Shown: positions 28,333-36,960 of the stretch, one piece after another
How positions within the stretch are numbered: position 1 is the first letter of the stretch
How the letters are laid out: each line of letters starts with the position of its first letter
Origin: PHAA01 sp034927445
GTDB lineage: Bacteria; Bacillota; Syntrophomonadia; Syntrophomonadales; Syntrophomonadaceae
DNA length: 64,000 bases
NCBI GenBank assembly: GCA_034927445.1
Contig: JAYFPZ010000014.1
Span: 1-64,000, forward strand
Reading direction: 5' to 3'
The notes under the pieces: model-generated
What the model was told of the DNA's origin: nothing
Database searches by the model: none
What the model saw: the letters and a program-made list of their open reading frames with translations, nothing else
Made by a program: the position numbers and the translations under genes

Positions 28333-28639
28333 TTAATAATTCCGTTTGCCAATGCTCAGTAATCCAATCTGATAGCCCCTCTGTATGTTTAACCCATCCA
28401 CGTTCAGTAGGGGCTAGCACCAAAGGCATATGTCCCGGGCAGGTTAGAATGATCATATCGATTTCATGCCGGGACAGATAATTTTGAATTTCCACCGAAG
28501 ACCGCAGCACAGTAGAACGTTTCTTGTTACCCGAACACTCATCTACTGCTTTTCGATAAACAACTCCCATCAAAAAATCAAATCGATAATCTATGTGTTT
28601 TAAGATCATGGGTAATTCATCTATAGACTTGATATTCAT
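28316..28639 (-). CDS. 107-residue protein, intact copy of a dispersed family
   Basis: A 107-residue protein with a good ribosome binding site (GGAGAAG) before MNIKSIDELPM. It contains RFDFLMGVVYRKAVDECSGN, STVLRSSVEIQNYLSRHEID, MIILTCPGHMPLV and ends WITEHWQTELLIIALS. I recognise no family. Fragments of the same gene lie at 1111-1202, 29152-29426 and 53685-53810. It is divergent from an XRE regulator at 28812, so the two may form a regulatory or TA-like pair. Confidence 0.6.
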   Translation of the reverse strand: MNIKSIDELPMILKHIDYRFDFLMGVVYRKAVDECSGNKKRSTVLRSSVEIQNYLSRHEIDMIILTCPGHMPLVLAPTERGWVKHTEGLSDWITEHWQTELLIIALS

Positions 28640-28754
28640 TTACTTCTCCTATTTCCAAGCAGTGGGGATGACTGCTCCGATAACAAAAAAATCAAAGCCC
28701 GCTAAACAACATTCTATCTATAAACGGATAATAAATCAATCTGTAATAAGAACA

Positions 28755-28781
28755 ATTATTGGGAATAATATGGGGTATAAT
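28755..28781 (+). promoter_or_regulatory. Promoter region with palindrome before the XRE gene
   Basis: A perfect ATTATT-GGG-AATAAT palindrome (28755-28769) lies just upstream of a TATAAT -10 box (28776-28781). The XRE product may repress itself here. No good -35 hexamer is visible. Confidence 0.45.
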
Positions 28782-28811
28782 CTGCATTGAGATAATAGGT
28801 GAGGTTTATAA

Positions 28812-29123
28812 ATGAATATTGGAGAATTAATTAAATCACATAGAAATAAACAAAATCTGAGCATGAATGCTCTTGCGAGGAAAGCGGATATTGCACAATC
28901 GGGTTTGAGTGATATTGAGGCTGGTAAACGTCAGCCTACGTTTGATCTGCTTGAAAAGATAGTCAATGCTTTGAATTTAACCTGGTCAGAATTTTTTAAA
29001 GAGGTTGAACCGGAAATTTCCCATGAATTGCGTTCACTTCTGAAAAACGCCAAGCAGCTTACCCCTGCCGAGATAGATGCTTTAAACCAATTTATTTGCA
29101 TAATTACTGAAAAAAAACCATAA
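28812..29123 (+). CDS. XRE-family helix-turn-helix regulator
   Basis: A 103-residue protein. Residues 1-65 form an XRE/Cro-type DNA-binding domain (IGELIKSHRNKQNLSMNALA, QSGLSDIEAGKRQPTFDLLE). The C-terminal 35 residues are a helical dimerisation tail (LTPAEIDALNQFICIITEKK). Start behind AGGTGAGG. It is divergent from the 107-residue gene at 28316-28639 and likely controls the region between them. Confidence 0.88.
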   Translation: MNIGELIKSHRNKQNLSMNALARKADIAQSGLSDIEAGKRQPTFDLLEKIVNALNLTWSEFFKEVEPEISHELRSLLKNAKQLTPAEIDALNQFICIITEKKP

Positions 29124-29151
29124 TAAAGGCTTGATCAGTTGACTTCATGTT

Positions 29152-29426
29152 CATGATACTGTAATAATCAATAATTCCGTTTTCCAATGCTCAGTATCCA
29201 ATCTGACAAATCCTCTGTATGTTTAACCCATCCAAGCTCAGTAGGGCCTAGCACAAAGGCGTATATCCCAGGCAGGTTAGAATGATCATATCGATTTCAT
29301 GCCGGGACAGGTAATTTCGGGTTTCCACCGAAGACCGTAGTACCGTTGAGCATCTCCGGTTACCCGAACACTCATCCACCGCTTTTCGATAAACAATTCC
29401 CCTCAAAAAATCAAATCGATCCAATT
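29152..29426 (-). pseudogene. Frameshifted copy of the dispersed 107-residue ORF family
   Basis: It aligns along nearly its whole length with the intact copy (RFDFLRGIVYRKAVDECSGN; LSRHEIDMIILTCLGYTPL). A frame change occurs near 29250-29270 and the normal start is lost: the 5-prime end runs into the XRE fragment at 29438. It lies only about 0.5 kb from the intact copy, in the same orientation. Confidence 0.6.
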
Positions 29427-29437
29427 CAGGTTTTAGT

Positions 29438-29521
29438 AAAGTTGCGGATTTATTCGGTACGAGCATCGATTATTTGGTAGATAGAACTGATGAAAAGAAG
29501 CCCTATCCCGGTAAAAGATGA
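29438..29521 (+). pseudogene. C-terminal remnant of another XRE regulator
   Basis: Plus-strand codons give KVADLFGTSIDYLVDRTDEK and KPYPGKR before TGA, a common end of phage-repressor-like XRE proteins. The N-terminal helix-turn-helix is missing; the sequence before 29438 belongs to the dispersed repeat copy. This is a junction scar. Confidence 0.55.
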
Positions 29522-29548
29522 ATGACGCTTCCCAATTCACAAAGTTAT

Positions 29549-29577
29549 TTGACACATGCGCATTATATGCGCATAAT
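29549..29577 (+). promoter_or_regulatory. Promoter and operator of the hicAB pair
   Basis: TTGACA (29549-29554) is spaced 17 bases from CATAAT (29572-29577). Two copies of the self-complementary octamer ATGCGCAT (29556-29563 and 29567-29574) fill the spacer. This fits an autoregulatory HicB operator. Confidence 0.7.
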
Positions 29578-29596
29578 ATAATAAAGAGGTGAGGAA

Positions 29597-29770
29597 ATGA
29601 AACGTCGTGATCTGGTTAAAAAGCTGGAAGCCAATGGCTGGTATAAAGCCAGAAGTGGAGGTGATCACGACATCTATACGAATGGCATAAAATCAGAACC
29701 GATTCCAAGGCACAAAGAAATCAACGAAATCACGGCAGATAAGATACTTAAAAGAACGGGGCTAAAATAA
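29597..29770 (+). CDS. hicA: HicA toxin
   Basis: A 57-residue protein, MKRRDLVKKLEANGWYKARS, then GGDHDIYTNG and IPRHKEINEITADKILK. The histidine in GGDHDIY corresponds to the catalytic residue of HicA mRNA interferases, and the length is typical. Start behind AGAGGTGAGG. The antitoxin gene hicB follows after 54 bases. Expected action is ribosome-independent mRNA cleavage when HicB is lost. Confidence 0.88.
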   Translation: MKRRDLVKKLEANGWYKARSGGDHDIYTNGIKSEPIPRHKEINEITADKILKRTGLK

Positions 29771-29824
29771 AGCATTGCTCCAACAGGGATAAATATACAT
29801 AAAACGTACAGGAGGAATATCCCT

Positions 29825-30232
29825 ATGAAATTAGCATATCCGATTATTTTAACAGAAGTCTCAGAAAAACATTTTTCTGGTTATGCTGTCAATGTCCCCG
29901 ATTTAGATATTGATACGCAAGGAGAAAACATTGCCGACGCTATATCAATGGCCCGTGACGCTATTGGTATGTGGGCTTGCTTTGAAATTGACGAAGGTCG
30001 AAAAGTTCCACAACCTAGCAGCATCCATAAAATAGCAGTTCCTTCTGGGAGCACCTTGGCTTTTGTTGATATCGATATTGATGCTTATCGTCGGGCACAT
30101 GATAACCGTTCAATTAGAAAAAATCTTACTCTACCCAGATGGCTAAACGATCTCGGCGAGCGTGCCGGTTTCAATTTTTCGCAGATTTTACAGGAAGCTA
30201 TTAAAGCAAAATTGAATATTCAAGATAGATAA
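29825..30232 (+). CDS. hicB: HicB antitoxin
   Basis: A 135-residue antitoxin. The N-terminal partial RNase-H-like fold is typical (LAYPIILTEVSEKHFSGYAV, VPDLDIDTQGENIADAISMA). The C-terminal part (NLTLPRWLNDLGERAGFNFS, then QILQEAIKAKL) is a ribbon-helix-helix or HTH DNA-binding module used for autoregulation. Start behind GGAGG. It probably binds HicA and the ATGCGCAT repeats upstream. Confidence 0.9.
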   Translation: MKLAYPIILTEVSEKHFSGYAVNVPDLDIDTQGENIADAISMARDAIGMWACFEIDEGRKVPQPSSIHKIAVPSGSTLAFVDIDIDAYRRAHDNRSIRKNLTLPRWLNDLGERAGFNFSQILQEAIKAKLNIQDR

Positions 30233-30233
30233 C

Positions 30234-30977
30234 TTACCCCCTGAGGGTCCATGAGTTATCCGCTTTAATATCCATATTCGTTCTAATCGCGGGCGGATAC
30301 TCCTGCAGCGTGTTAACCATGTTGGTTGCGATCTCCAGGGCCTTTTTCCGGTTGACTTCCTTCCGCGCCGTGTCTATCCTGCTCTGGGCAGCGAGTGTTT
30401 TCAGCAGTTCATTATAGGCGCTGAGCATGTTGCTGCAGTGCAGGGCAAATTGCTCGTCATACTTTACGCTTTCGGAGTAGGTTGCGGCGGTTGGCTGCAC
30501 GGTCTTGGGCGGTATTTTTCTCATCTTTTGGACTACCCTTACGATCGGGACTAGTTCCTCGCTCTGCTTTTTTTCCTGAACAGCCGCCTGCAGTTCACGT
30601 TTGCTCATATTTTCAACATCATGGCAGGCCATAAATTCCTCCCGCTCTTCCGCCGGAATCCCCAGGAGGATGACCGCCTGGGAGAAACTAAGATTCGAAT
30701 CCGGATTCGAATCTGGCAAGCCCTCGCCGGGGGAATCGAGTTTGGGCCCGAATTGCCGATAGATCCGCATCAGGTACTCGGCTGTCCGCTGGGAATAACT
30801 GACTTCTTCTTTCAGCCATTTTCCCCATTCCCCATACGGAAGCACTGCCTTGGCCTCCGTCAGACAGCGCCCGATCTGAACGCAGTTTTGAAGCATGATT
30901 TTGTCGGTCCGGTTTTTAAGTAAGTTAATCTCGGACGCGATTTGCGCTGGCGTCCGGGCAGATAATACAACCCCCAT
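30234..30977 (-). CDS. DUF3102 family protein, copy B
   Basis: A 247-residue paralogue of the gene at 3617-4345, with the same domain order (SARTPAQIASEINLLKNRTD, LPYGEWGKWLKEEVSYSQRT). Both proteins match over nearly the whole length, and the 60 bases before the start are shared too (ACCGGTAATATTTTGCAGAA region). It is in the same orientation as copy A. The C-terminus differs slightly (ADNSWTLRG). Role unknown. The two copies offer about 750 bp of homology for recombination across the defence region. Confidence 0.75.
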   Translation of the reverse strand: MGVVLSARTPAQIASEINLLKNRTDKIMLQNCVQIGRCLTEAKAVLPYGEWGKWLKEEVSYSQRTAEYLMRIYRQFGPKLDSPGEGLPDSNPDSNLSFSQAVILLGIPAEEREEFMACHDVENMSKRELQAAVQEKKQSEELVPIVRVVQKMRKIPPKTVQPTAATYSESVKYDEQFALHCSNMLSAYNELLKTLAAQSRIDTARKEVNRKKALEIATNMVNTLQEYPPAIRTNMDIKADNSWTLRG

Positions 30978-31253
30978 TTTGGCTACACTCCTTTTACCGG
31001 TAATATTTTGCAGAACATGCTATAAAATATTCCGGTTCCCAGGTGAGTGTGAGGGCTTCATTACACAAGGTAAAACCCTGGCTTAATCACTCCAAATTCC
31101 CTCAATAATATAAATAATCGAGAATATGCCTATACAGCCGTTTGTATAATCTGCTTGAAAATGGAAAAATAAGGAGATGAAAAAGGCCCAAACGGGAAGA
31201 ATCAACAGGAAACCATGAAGGATGTTCTTGAAGTATTTCTCTATTTTATCAAT

Positions 31254-31546
31254 TTACCCGGCATCGCTTCGAATGATAAAACCGTATTCACATTCATTTT
31301 CGCCCCATTGGCAAATCAATCTAAATCCTCTGATGCTTGCTCCCGGTTCATAATCCGAACTATCAGAACTCAATAATGCGGCTGGATTTGAAACCAGGAT
31401 GAAAGAACCTTTACCGTTTTCAAATTCGATCGGAAGTGCCTGTATTTTTTTTCCGTATATTTCATATTCCCATCTGCATTCAAAATGTAGTCTTCCAGTC
31501 TAACCGAGTCGGGAGTCGTTCCTTTAAACTCTATCTGTAATTGTGT
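31254..31546 (-). pseudogene. Decayed coding fragment downstream of blaR1
   Basis: On the minus strand two frames give a continuous-looking protein: TQLQIEFKGTTPDSVRLEDY with ILNADGNMKYTEK, then, after a shift in an A8 run, LPIEFENGKGSFILVSNPAA and GFRLICQWGENECEYGFIIR, ending at TAA 31254-31256. No start is seen. It lies behind blaR1 in the same direction and may be the end of a lost neighbour. Family not recognised. Bases 31,000-31,250 hold nothing else. Confidence 0.5.
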
Positions 31547-31608
31547 GTTCAGTTAACATATGGAAGGTCTGTTTTTGCTTTGCTTTTCATAATCGTCTGA
31601 AAAGTATC

Positions 31609-33138
31609 TTACCGGTCATAAAGATTATCGTTCCAACGGTTTAAGCCAACAGTATAATCTATTTCAGTCCCAGCGGCGGTAATGGTTATTTTCGGTGGCT
31701 CCAGCATACCGCTGACCAGTAAATCAGAGAGTGAGGAAGGTGTTGCCAACTGATTCGTGACCTCTGTATAAAGAACGGTGAATTTTTTAAATGTTGAAGA
31801 ACTTTCCCACACATCTTCCGCCATCTTCTCGTTGGCCCAATCTCTGGTCCGCTCGATTAACAAATCCTGACTGCCGTCGTTTAAGACAAATTTAACGGAT
31901 TCGGCATTGCCGATCAGCGCAAGCATCAAGACAGCATTTTTATCAAAAATAGTCTGGTTATCTGCCTGAGCAAAAGCCTCTCTGGCCGCAGGTGTAGTTT
32001 TATAGGTTACCTCCAACGAATAGGGAGCTTTATCCGTAAAAAGCTGTATTTGGGTACGGGTTAATGTTTCTGGTACCGGCAGCCTGGAGACTATATTGGC
32101 TACCTTGCTGTTGTCCCCCAGGTATGGCGTCCGATATTGATAGATTTCTTGGGCCAGGGCATTTTCACCGGTTAAGGCCGCCGGCGGATTAGACATGAGT
32201 CCAACCCCGGCACATACGACGGCGACGGTTGCAGCCATTACAATCCAGAAGACGGGCTGCCGATAATTTAATACGTTCTTGATTCTTGAGGTTATATTGC
32301 TCTCGCCGAAAGCAAGGGGGCCGGCATTTATCATGTGCTCATTGGCCGCCAGAGATAACAGCGACATGCTGTAATCCTTTTTGATTCCCTTCCCCAGTTC
32401 CTTTAACACACGTTCGTCGCAGGACATTTCCATATCCCTGGTCATCAGTACAAAACTGATCCATACCAGCGGATTGAACCAATGGACGCACAGGGTCAGA
32501 AAAGCGATGGGCTTTATAAGGTAATCCCGCCGCCGGATATGGGTCTCTTCATGTTTTAGGATATGGATTCTATGCGTTTCATCCAATCCGGTGGGCAGAT
32601 AAATTTTAGGCTTCATAATTCCCAGCACAAAGGGAGATGAAATCATTTCGCTTTCCCAAATATTATCCTTAACCAACATGGCGGTGCGCACCCGGTACTT
32701 AAGCCTGAAATAGGCAATAACACTGTAAAGCAGCCCTAAGATGACGCCTGCAGCCCAAATTACGGCAAGAATAAATAGAATAATCTGCAAAGGATTTACA
32801 CTGGCAGCCGGTGATGCTGCCGGCAGGGAAGCATTGACCGCAGAGTCGAATCCTTGGATTCCGGTATTGATTTGCGGCTGTGCCATCATTTCAAGGTTAG
32901 ATGGAATATATTCTATTTTACCGGAGCTTCCTCCAGCCACCTGCAAAAAGCTGAAAGCCGAAGAGAAGGTAAATGGGCAAATAAGCCGGAACAGTACAAC
33001 GCTCCACAGGCTGTAAGAAAAAATCCTGGGAGCCTTTTTCAAGAACAGCCGCACGATCAAAACAAATAGTATAACATAGCTTGCCGTAATGCTCATGTTG
33101 ACGACGTCAAGGAATGCATGTTGCAGAAAATTCCCCAT
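31609..33138 (-). CDS. BlaR1/MecR1-type M56 metallopeptidase with DUF4825-like sensor
   Basis: A 509-residue membrane protein. Several N-terminal membrane helices precede SPFVLGIMKPKIYLP and the zinc site HEETH at residues 196-200 (glutamate HExxH), then a fourth membrane region near 300-320. The extracellular C-terminus (EIYQYRTPYLGDNSKVANIV) resembles DUF4825 and not the penicillin-binding domain of true BlaR1. On signal binding, such proteins activate proteolysis and relieve BlaI-type repression. The gene follows blaI by 2 bases. The inducer is therefore unlikely to be a beta-lactam bound in the classical way. Confidence 0.85.
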   Translation of the reverse strand: MGNFLQHAFLDVVNMSITASYVILFVLIVRLFLKKAPRIFSYSLWSVVLFRLICPFTFSSAFSFLQVAGGSSGKIEYIPSNLEMMAQPQINTGIQGFDSAVNASLPAASPAASVNPLQIILFILAVIWAAGVILGLLYSVIAYFRLKYRVRTAMLVKDNIWESEMISSPFVLGIMKPKIYLPTGLDETHRIHILKHEETHIRRRDYLIKPIAFLTLCVHWFNPLVWISFVLMTRDMEMSCDERVLKELGKGIKKDYSMSLLSLAANEHMINAGPLAFGESNITSRIKNVLNYRQPVFWIVMAATVAVVCAGVGLMSNPPAALTGENALAQEIYQYRTPYLGDNSKVANIVSRLPVPETLTRTQIQLFTDKAPYSLEVTYKTTPAAREAFAQADNQTIFDKNAVLMLALIGNAESVKFVLNDGSQDLLIERTRDWANEKMAEDVWESSSTFKKFTVLYTEVTNQLATPSSLSDLLVSGMLEPPKITITAAGTEIDYTVGLNRWNDNLYDR

Positions 33139-33140
33139 AC

Positions 33141-33503
33141 TTACCTCTCCTTATAGCTGTCTATCAACCTTTTCAGTTCGTCCGCTTCCTGCTTACTCAA
33201 TGTTTTATCATTCATAAAGGCGGTGATAAAGCGGGGCAGCGAACCGCCAAATGTCCTGTCTATAAACTGCTCGCTTTCAAATTTCTGTACCTGTTCCTGT
33301 TTTATCAGAGAGGTTACCACTGCTTTTTCATTCTGAAAGATACCGCGTTCACACAGCTTTTTTAGGACGGTGTAGGTTGTGGACTTTTTCCATCCCAACT
33401 CCTGCTCGCAGAGTTTGACGAGTTCTCCGGAACCAAGCGGTTCATGGTCCCAGACAATCCCCGCAAACCGGTATTCACTTTCACCAAGCTTAAATTGCTC
33501 CAT
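33141..33503 (-). CDS. BlaI/MecI/CopY-family repressor
   Basis: A 120-residue repressor. The N-terminal winged helix is typical (KLGESEYRFAGIVWDHEPLG, KKSTTYTVLKKLCERGIFQN). The C-terminal helices (FMNDKTLSKQEADELKRLID) serve dimerisation. It is first in the operon with the M56 sensor protease and lies under a promoter with two GTCTAT-N4-ATAGAC operators. Cleavage by the activated protease system would release repression. Confidence 0.92.
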   Translation of the reverse strand: MEQFKLGESEYRFAGIVWDHEPLGSGELVKLCEQELGWKKSTTYTVLKKLCERGIFQNEKAVVTSLIKQEQVQKFESEQFIDRTFGGSLPRFITAFMNDKTLSKQEADELKRLIDSYKER

Positions 33504-33523
33504 TATATAGTTTCTCCTTGCTG

Positions 33524-33581
33524 GTCTATAATAATAGACTTAATATAATTCGAGTCTATCATTATAGACCGGAATTGTCAA
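33524..33581 (-). promoter_or_regulatory. Promoter with two BlaI-type operators
   Basis: GTCTAT-AATA-ATAGAC (33524-33539) and GTCTAT-CATT-ATAGAC (33554-33569) are 30 bp apart centre to centre, i.e. on the same helix face. On the minus strand, TTGACA (33576-33581) is spaced 17 bases from TAGACT (33553-33558), so the distal operator covers the promoter. Confidence 0.8.
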
Positions 33582-33728
33582 AACAAAAGCACCTGGGTCT
33601 AGCAGGTTGCCCCCTTGTAACCGAAGTGTTTAACTTGAAAAGCTTGGAATATTGGTGATAGAATGGTAAAGGAGCAAAACGCAAAAGAAAAATGAAAGTT
33701 GCGGGGTTATGGGAAGGAAATGGCATTT

Positions 33729-36170
33729 ATGAACAGCAGAAAATTCACAGCAAGTATCTTGGCAGTTATCATATTATCGGGAACATTTTTAACAGGGTTT
33801 ACCTATCAGCAAGGCATAGGAAACGTCTATTATGAGACCAAATCGGAAATTTATGATAACACTACTTATCACGAACAACTGGCGGGGCATAATGACAACG
33901 GAATTGAGAGGGCATATTTTGTCGACGCGGATACGCAGGACACGGATTTAAAGCCCTATGTATTTGAAGGTGAAGTTACCGGAACCTATACGATGGATAC
34001 CATGATCAGTACTTTGGAGAATCAAGGCTACAAGGTCGTAGCGGGAATCAACGGCGATCTTTATGACACGGCCTCCGGAACTCCAAAGGGGTTGACCATT
34101 CATGACGGTAAGATCAAAACCTCCGGATATGCTCCGGAATATGTGATATCCTTTGACGAAGACGGTGACGCTTCTCTGGAAAAGGTAAGTCTGGGATATA
34201 CACTGAAGGGAACGATCAACGCTCCCACCGTCGTTACGACGCCGGTTACAGATCCGACTCAGCCGGCAGATCCAACTCAGCCGGCAGATCCGACTCAGCC
34301 GGAAGATTCAACCCAGCCGGAAGATCCGACTCAGCCGGAAGATCTGACCCAGCCGGAAGATCCTGCCGTTGTGCAGCAGACGGTTTACGTACCGACGGAC
34401 TATAATGCGGATATCGGCTATTTTAATGTTCCACACGGTGCGGCGAAGGCTTTGCACCTGTATAACCGCCAATATGCATCCTCGACCAAAACCTCGGAAA
34501 ACTCTGTTGAGGTAGTATTAGATGCGGGTTCGCCGGAAAATGCGGAACTGACGGTGGGAGGTACGATCACGGCAACTGTTGTCGAAGTCAAAAACGGCAA
34601 TTGCAATACGCCCATCGGTGACCGTCAACTGGTCCTTTCAGCGGCGGGGGATTCGGCCTATGCGGTCCAGCTGGCTCAGCTGATTCCCGGCAGTAAGGTA
34701 GAGATTGCCGTATACGATTGGAACGGTGGCAACTTGTCAAACAGCAAGGAAGCGATCGGCGTATACTACGTGCTTTACGATAACTATCAATTTATTTCCA
34801 GCGGAACGAACTTGAATCCGAGAACCGTCATCGGTATCAAACCGGACGGAACCCTGATGCTGTATGTGCTTGACGGCAGACAGCCGGGCTTTTCGGCAGG
34901 TCTCGGACTGACGGACGCAGCAAAACACCTGGTTGATCTGGGCTGCAGCACCGTTGTGAATATGGATGGAGGCGGATCTTCGGTCATGGCTGTGAGAGAA
35001 GGGGGAATCGATTCCAAGGCAGTTGGGAAGAATTCTCCTTCCGACCAAACCCAAAGAAAAACTACCAATGGTCTGCTTCTGGTATACGATAAGCGCGAGG
35101 CTTCCGATGCGGCGCATTTACACACTTATCCAAGTCAGCCTCTTGCCATGCCGGGGGCGGACATTCAGCTGACAACCTACGCGTCCAACGATAAATATGA
35201 GCCGGTTCCGTTGAGAAAAAGTGTAGAGTACAGCCTTGATTCCGATTTGGGCAACTCCGTGGACGGGAACGGCCTCTTTACCGCCGGGAGCATCATCGGA
35301 ACTGCCGTGATTGAAGTGGAAAGCGGAGATCTCAGTACAACGGCGGAGGTCGATATTCAAAATGATATAACCTTTGCGGCCAATGTGCAGAGTCTGGTCA
35401 TTGATCCGGGAAAAACCTCCGATGTCAATGTAACGGCGAAATTCGGGTATGCTCCGATTGCAAGCAAGGACAGCCTGTTTACATGGACCTGCGATCCTGC
35501 CATCGGTACGATTGATGCAGACGGACTCTTTCAAGCGACGAATGAATCCAGATTATCCGGCAATATCTATGTGGAATATAACGGCGTACGACAGACCATA
35601 CCCGTTCAAATTGGTGCCGTAAGCATTGATTTCGCGGATACAAAAAACCATTGGGCAAGAGACTATATCGGGAAGCTAGCGGCAAGAGGAATTGTAAACG
35701 GAGTGGGCCATAATTACTATTTGCCGGATGATTCTCTCACCAGAGCTCAATTCCTGACGATGCTTGCAAATACGATCCATGGCTTAGACGTAACCCAGGC
35801 GACGCCTGCAGGCTTTGCTGACGTACCCGCTGCGGAATGGTATTACAACTATGTCAACTGGGGTTTTGAAAAAGGAATTGTAAGGGGAATGGACGATGTC
35901 ACCTTTGCTCCGAATGCAAAGATAACCAGAGAGCAAATGGCGATCATGCTGGATAATTTCACGAACAGTATCGACTTGGTTCTTCCAGAAACCAATGCGG
36001 GAGTGTCCTTTACGGACGGTGCGCTGATCAGTCCTTGGGCTGCCGACTCTGTAAACAAGATCGTATCCTCGGGCGTCATGCGCGGATATCCGGAAGGCGA
36101 TTATAAACCGCAGGGGAATGCAACCCGGGCGGAAGCCGCAAGCGTTGTCTACCAATTAATTAACCGCTAA
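33729..36170 (+). CDS. Exported phosphodiester glycosidase (NAGPA-like) with SLH anchors
   Basis: An 813-residue secreted protein. A signal peptide (SRKFTASILAVIILSGTFLT) is followed by a phosphodiester glycosidase (NAGPA/DUF2233-like) domain split by a linker of six DPTQP(A/E) hexads. The domain ends with PRTVIGIKPDGTLMLYVLDG and VVNMDGGGSSVM, which are its signature. Ig-like repeats follow. Three SLH domains (about residues 635-813: FADTKNHWARDYIGKLAARG, FADVPAAEWYYNYVNWGFEK, ISPWAADSVNKIVSSGVM) attach it to the cell wall. ATG 33729 was chosen because AAGGAA is 10 bases upstream; 33720 is possible. A role in cell-wall polymer turnover is likely. Confidence 0.85.
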   Translation: MNSRKFTASILAVIILSGTFLTGFTYQQGIGNVYYETKSEIYDNTTYHEQLAGHNDNGIERAYFVDADTQDTDLKPYVFEGEVTGTYTMDTMISTLENQGYKVVAGINGDLYDTASGTPKGLTIHDGKIKTSGYAPEYVISFDEDGDASLEKVSLGYTLKGTINAPTVVTTPVTDPTQPADPTQPADPTQPEDSTQPEDPTQPEDLTQPEDPAVVQQTVYVPTDYNADIGYFNVPHGAAKALHLYNRQYASSTKTSENSVEVVLDAGSPENAELTVGGTITATVVEVKNGNCNTPIGDRQLVLSAAGDSAYAVQLAQLIPGSKVEIAVYDWNGGNLSNSKEAIGVYYVLYDNYQFISSGTNLNPRTVIGIKPDGTLMLYVLDGRQPGFSAGLGLTDAAKHLVDLGCSTVVNMDGGGSSVMAVREGGIDSKAVGKNSPSDQTQRKTTNGLLLVYDKREASDAAHLHTYPSQPLAMPGADIQLTTYASNDKYEPVPLRKSVEYSLDSDLGNSVDGNGLFTAGSIIGTAVIEVESGDLSTTAEVDIQNDITFAANVQSLVIDPGKTSDVNVTAKFGYAPIASKDSLFTWTCDPAIGTIDADGLFQATNESRLSGNIYVEYNGVRQTIPVQIGAVSIDFADTKNHWARDYIGKLAARGIVNGVGHNYYLPDDSLTRAQFLTMLANTIHGLDVTQATPAGFADVPAAEWYYNYVNWGFEKGIVRGMDDVTFAPNAKITREQMAIMLDNFTNSIDLVLPETNAGVSFTDGALISPWAADSVNKIVSSGVMRGYPEGDYKPQGNATRAEAASVVYQLINR
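34251..34358 (+). repeat. Six 18-bp tandem repeats in the glycosidase linker
   Basis: Units begin GAT(C/T)C and encode DPTQPA, DPTQPA, DPTQPE, DSTQPE, DPTQPE and DLTQPE. The repeat is proline and acid rich and probably a flexible spacer; copy number may vary between strains by slippage. Confidence 0.85.
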
Positions 36171-36937
36171 ATGATATAGGTGAATTTCGTCTCGACCTGA
36201 TCAAAGAATTTATAATAGGTCTTGCTTTTCTCACTGACAAAATCGTTGCTCACCCGGTTGCGGGGCCTGGAAAGCTTCACCTCTTGGATTTCTTTGATTT
36301 GCCCGGGCCGGCTTGATAGGAGCACGACCCGGTCGCCGAGATACACGGCTTCTTCAATGTCATGCGTGACCATTATGACCGTAATCTTTTCTTTATCCCA
36401 GATATTCAGAATCTCCTCTTGCATGCTGATTCTAGTCATCGCGTCCAGGGCTCCGAATGGTTCATCCAAAAGCAGTACCTTGGGCTTATTGGCCAACGCT
36501 CTGGCAATTGCCGCCCTTTGCGCCATACCTCCGGATAGTTGTTTAGGCAAGGTATCTGCAAATCCTTCCAGTCCAACCAACTCGATCAAATCCCGGATCA
36601 GATCATTTTTGTTTTTTTGCGTGTCCGGCACGCCGTAGCCAATATTTTCCGCAACCGTAAGCCAGGGGAAAAGCCGGTGATCCTGAAAAACCAACCCTTT
36701 TTCCAGAGAAGGTTTTTCAACGATCTGGCCGTCCAGCCATACCCCCCCGGTATAATCCGTATCCAATCCGGATATAATGCGCAGCAAGGTACTCTTCCCG
36801 CAGCCGCTTCGGCCTAATATCGATATGAACTCCCCGGGTTTGATCTTCAGGTTTATGCCTTTTAATGCTGGGACTTCCTGATGATTGTTGTCCGAAAAGG
36901 TTTTGTCCAGATCTTTGATTATAATTTCTCCCGGCAT
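36167..36937 (-). CDS. ABC transporter ATPase, nitrate/sulfonate/taurine type
   Basis: A 256-residue ATPase. Walker A GRSGCGKST, Q-loop LVFQDHRLFPWL, signature LSGGMAQRAA and Walker B VLLLDEPFGALD are all present. The closest family is SsuB/TauB/NrtD. MPGEIII at 36937 follows AGAAGGTGAAAGAA; upstream in-frame ATG 36955 and TTG 36967 overlap the permease end. It energises the permease encoded just before it. The 3-prime ends of this gene and the plus-strand glycosidase gene overlap by 4 bases. Confidence 0.92.
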   Translation of the reverse strand: MPGEIIIKDLDKTFSDNNHQEVPALKGINLKIKPGEFISILGRSGCGKSTLLRIISGLDTDYTGGVWLDGQIVEKPSLEKGLVFQDHRLFPWLTVAENIGYGVPDTQKNKNDLIRDLIELVGLEGFADTLPKQLSGGMAQRAAIARALANKPKVLLLDEPFGALDAMTRISMQEEILNIWDKEKITVIMVTHDIEEAVYLGDRVVLLSSRPGQIKEIQEVKLSRPRNRVSNDFVSEKSKTYYKFFDQVETKFTYII

Positions 36938-36960
36938 TTCTTTCACCTTCTCCATGATGC

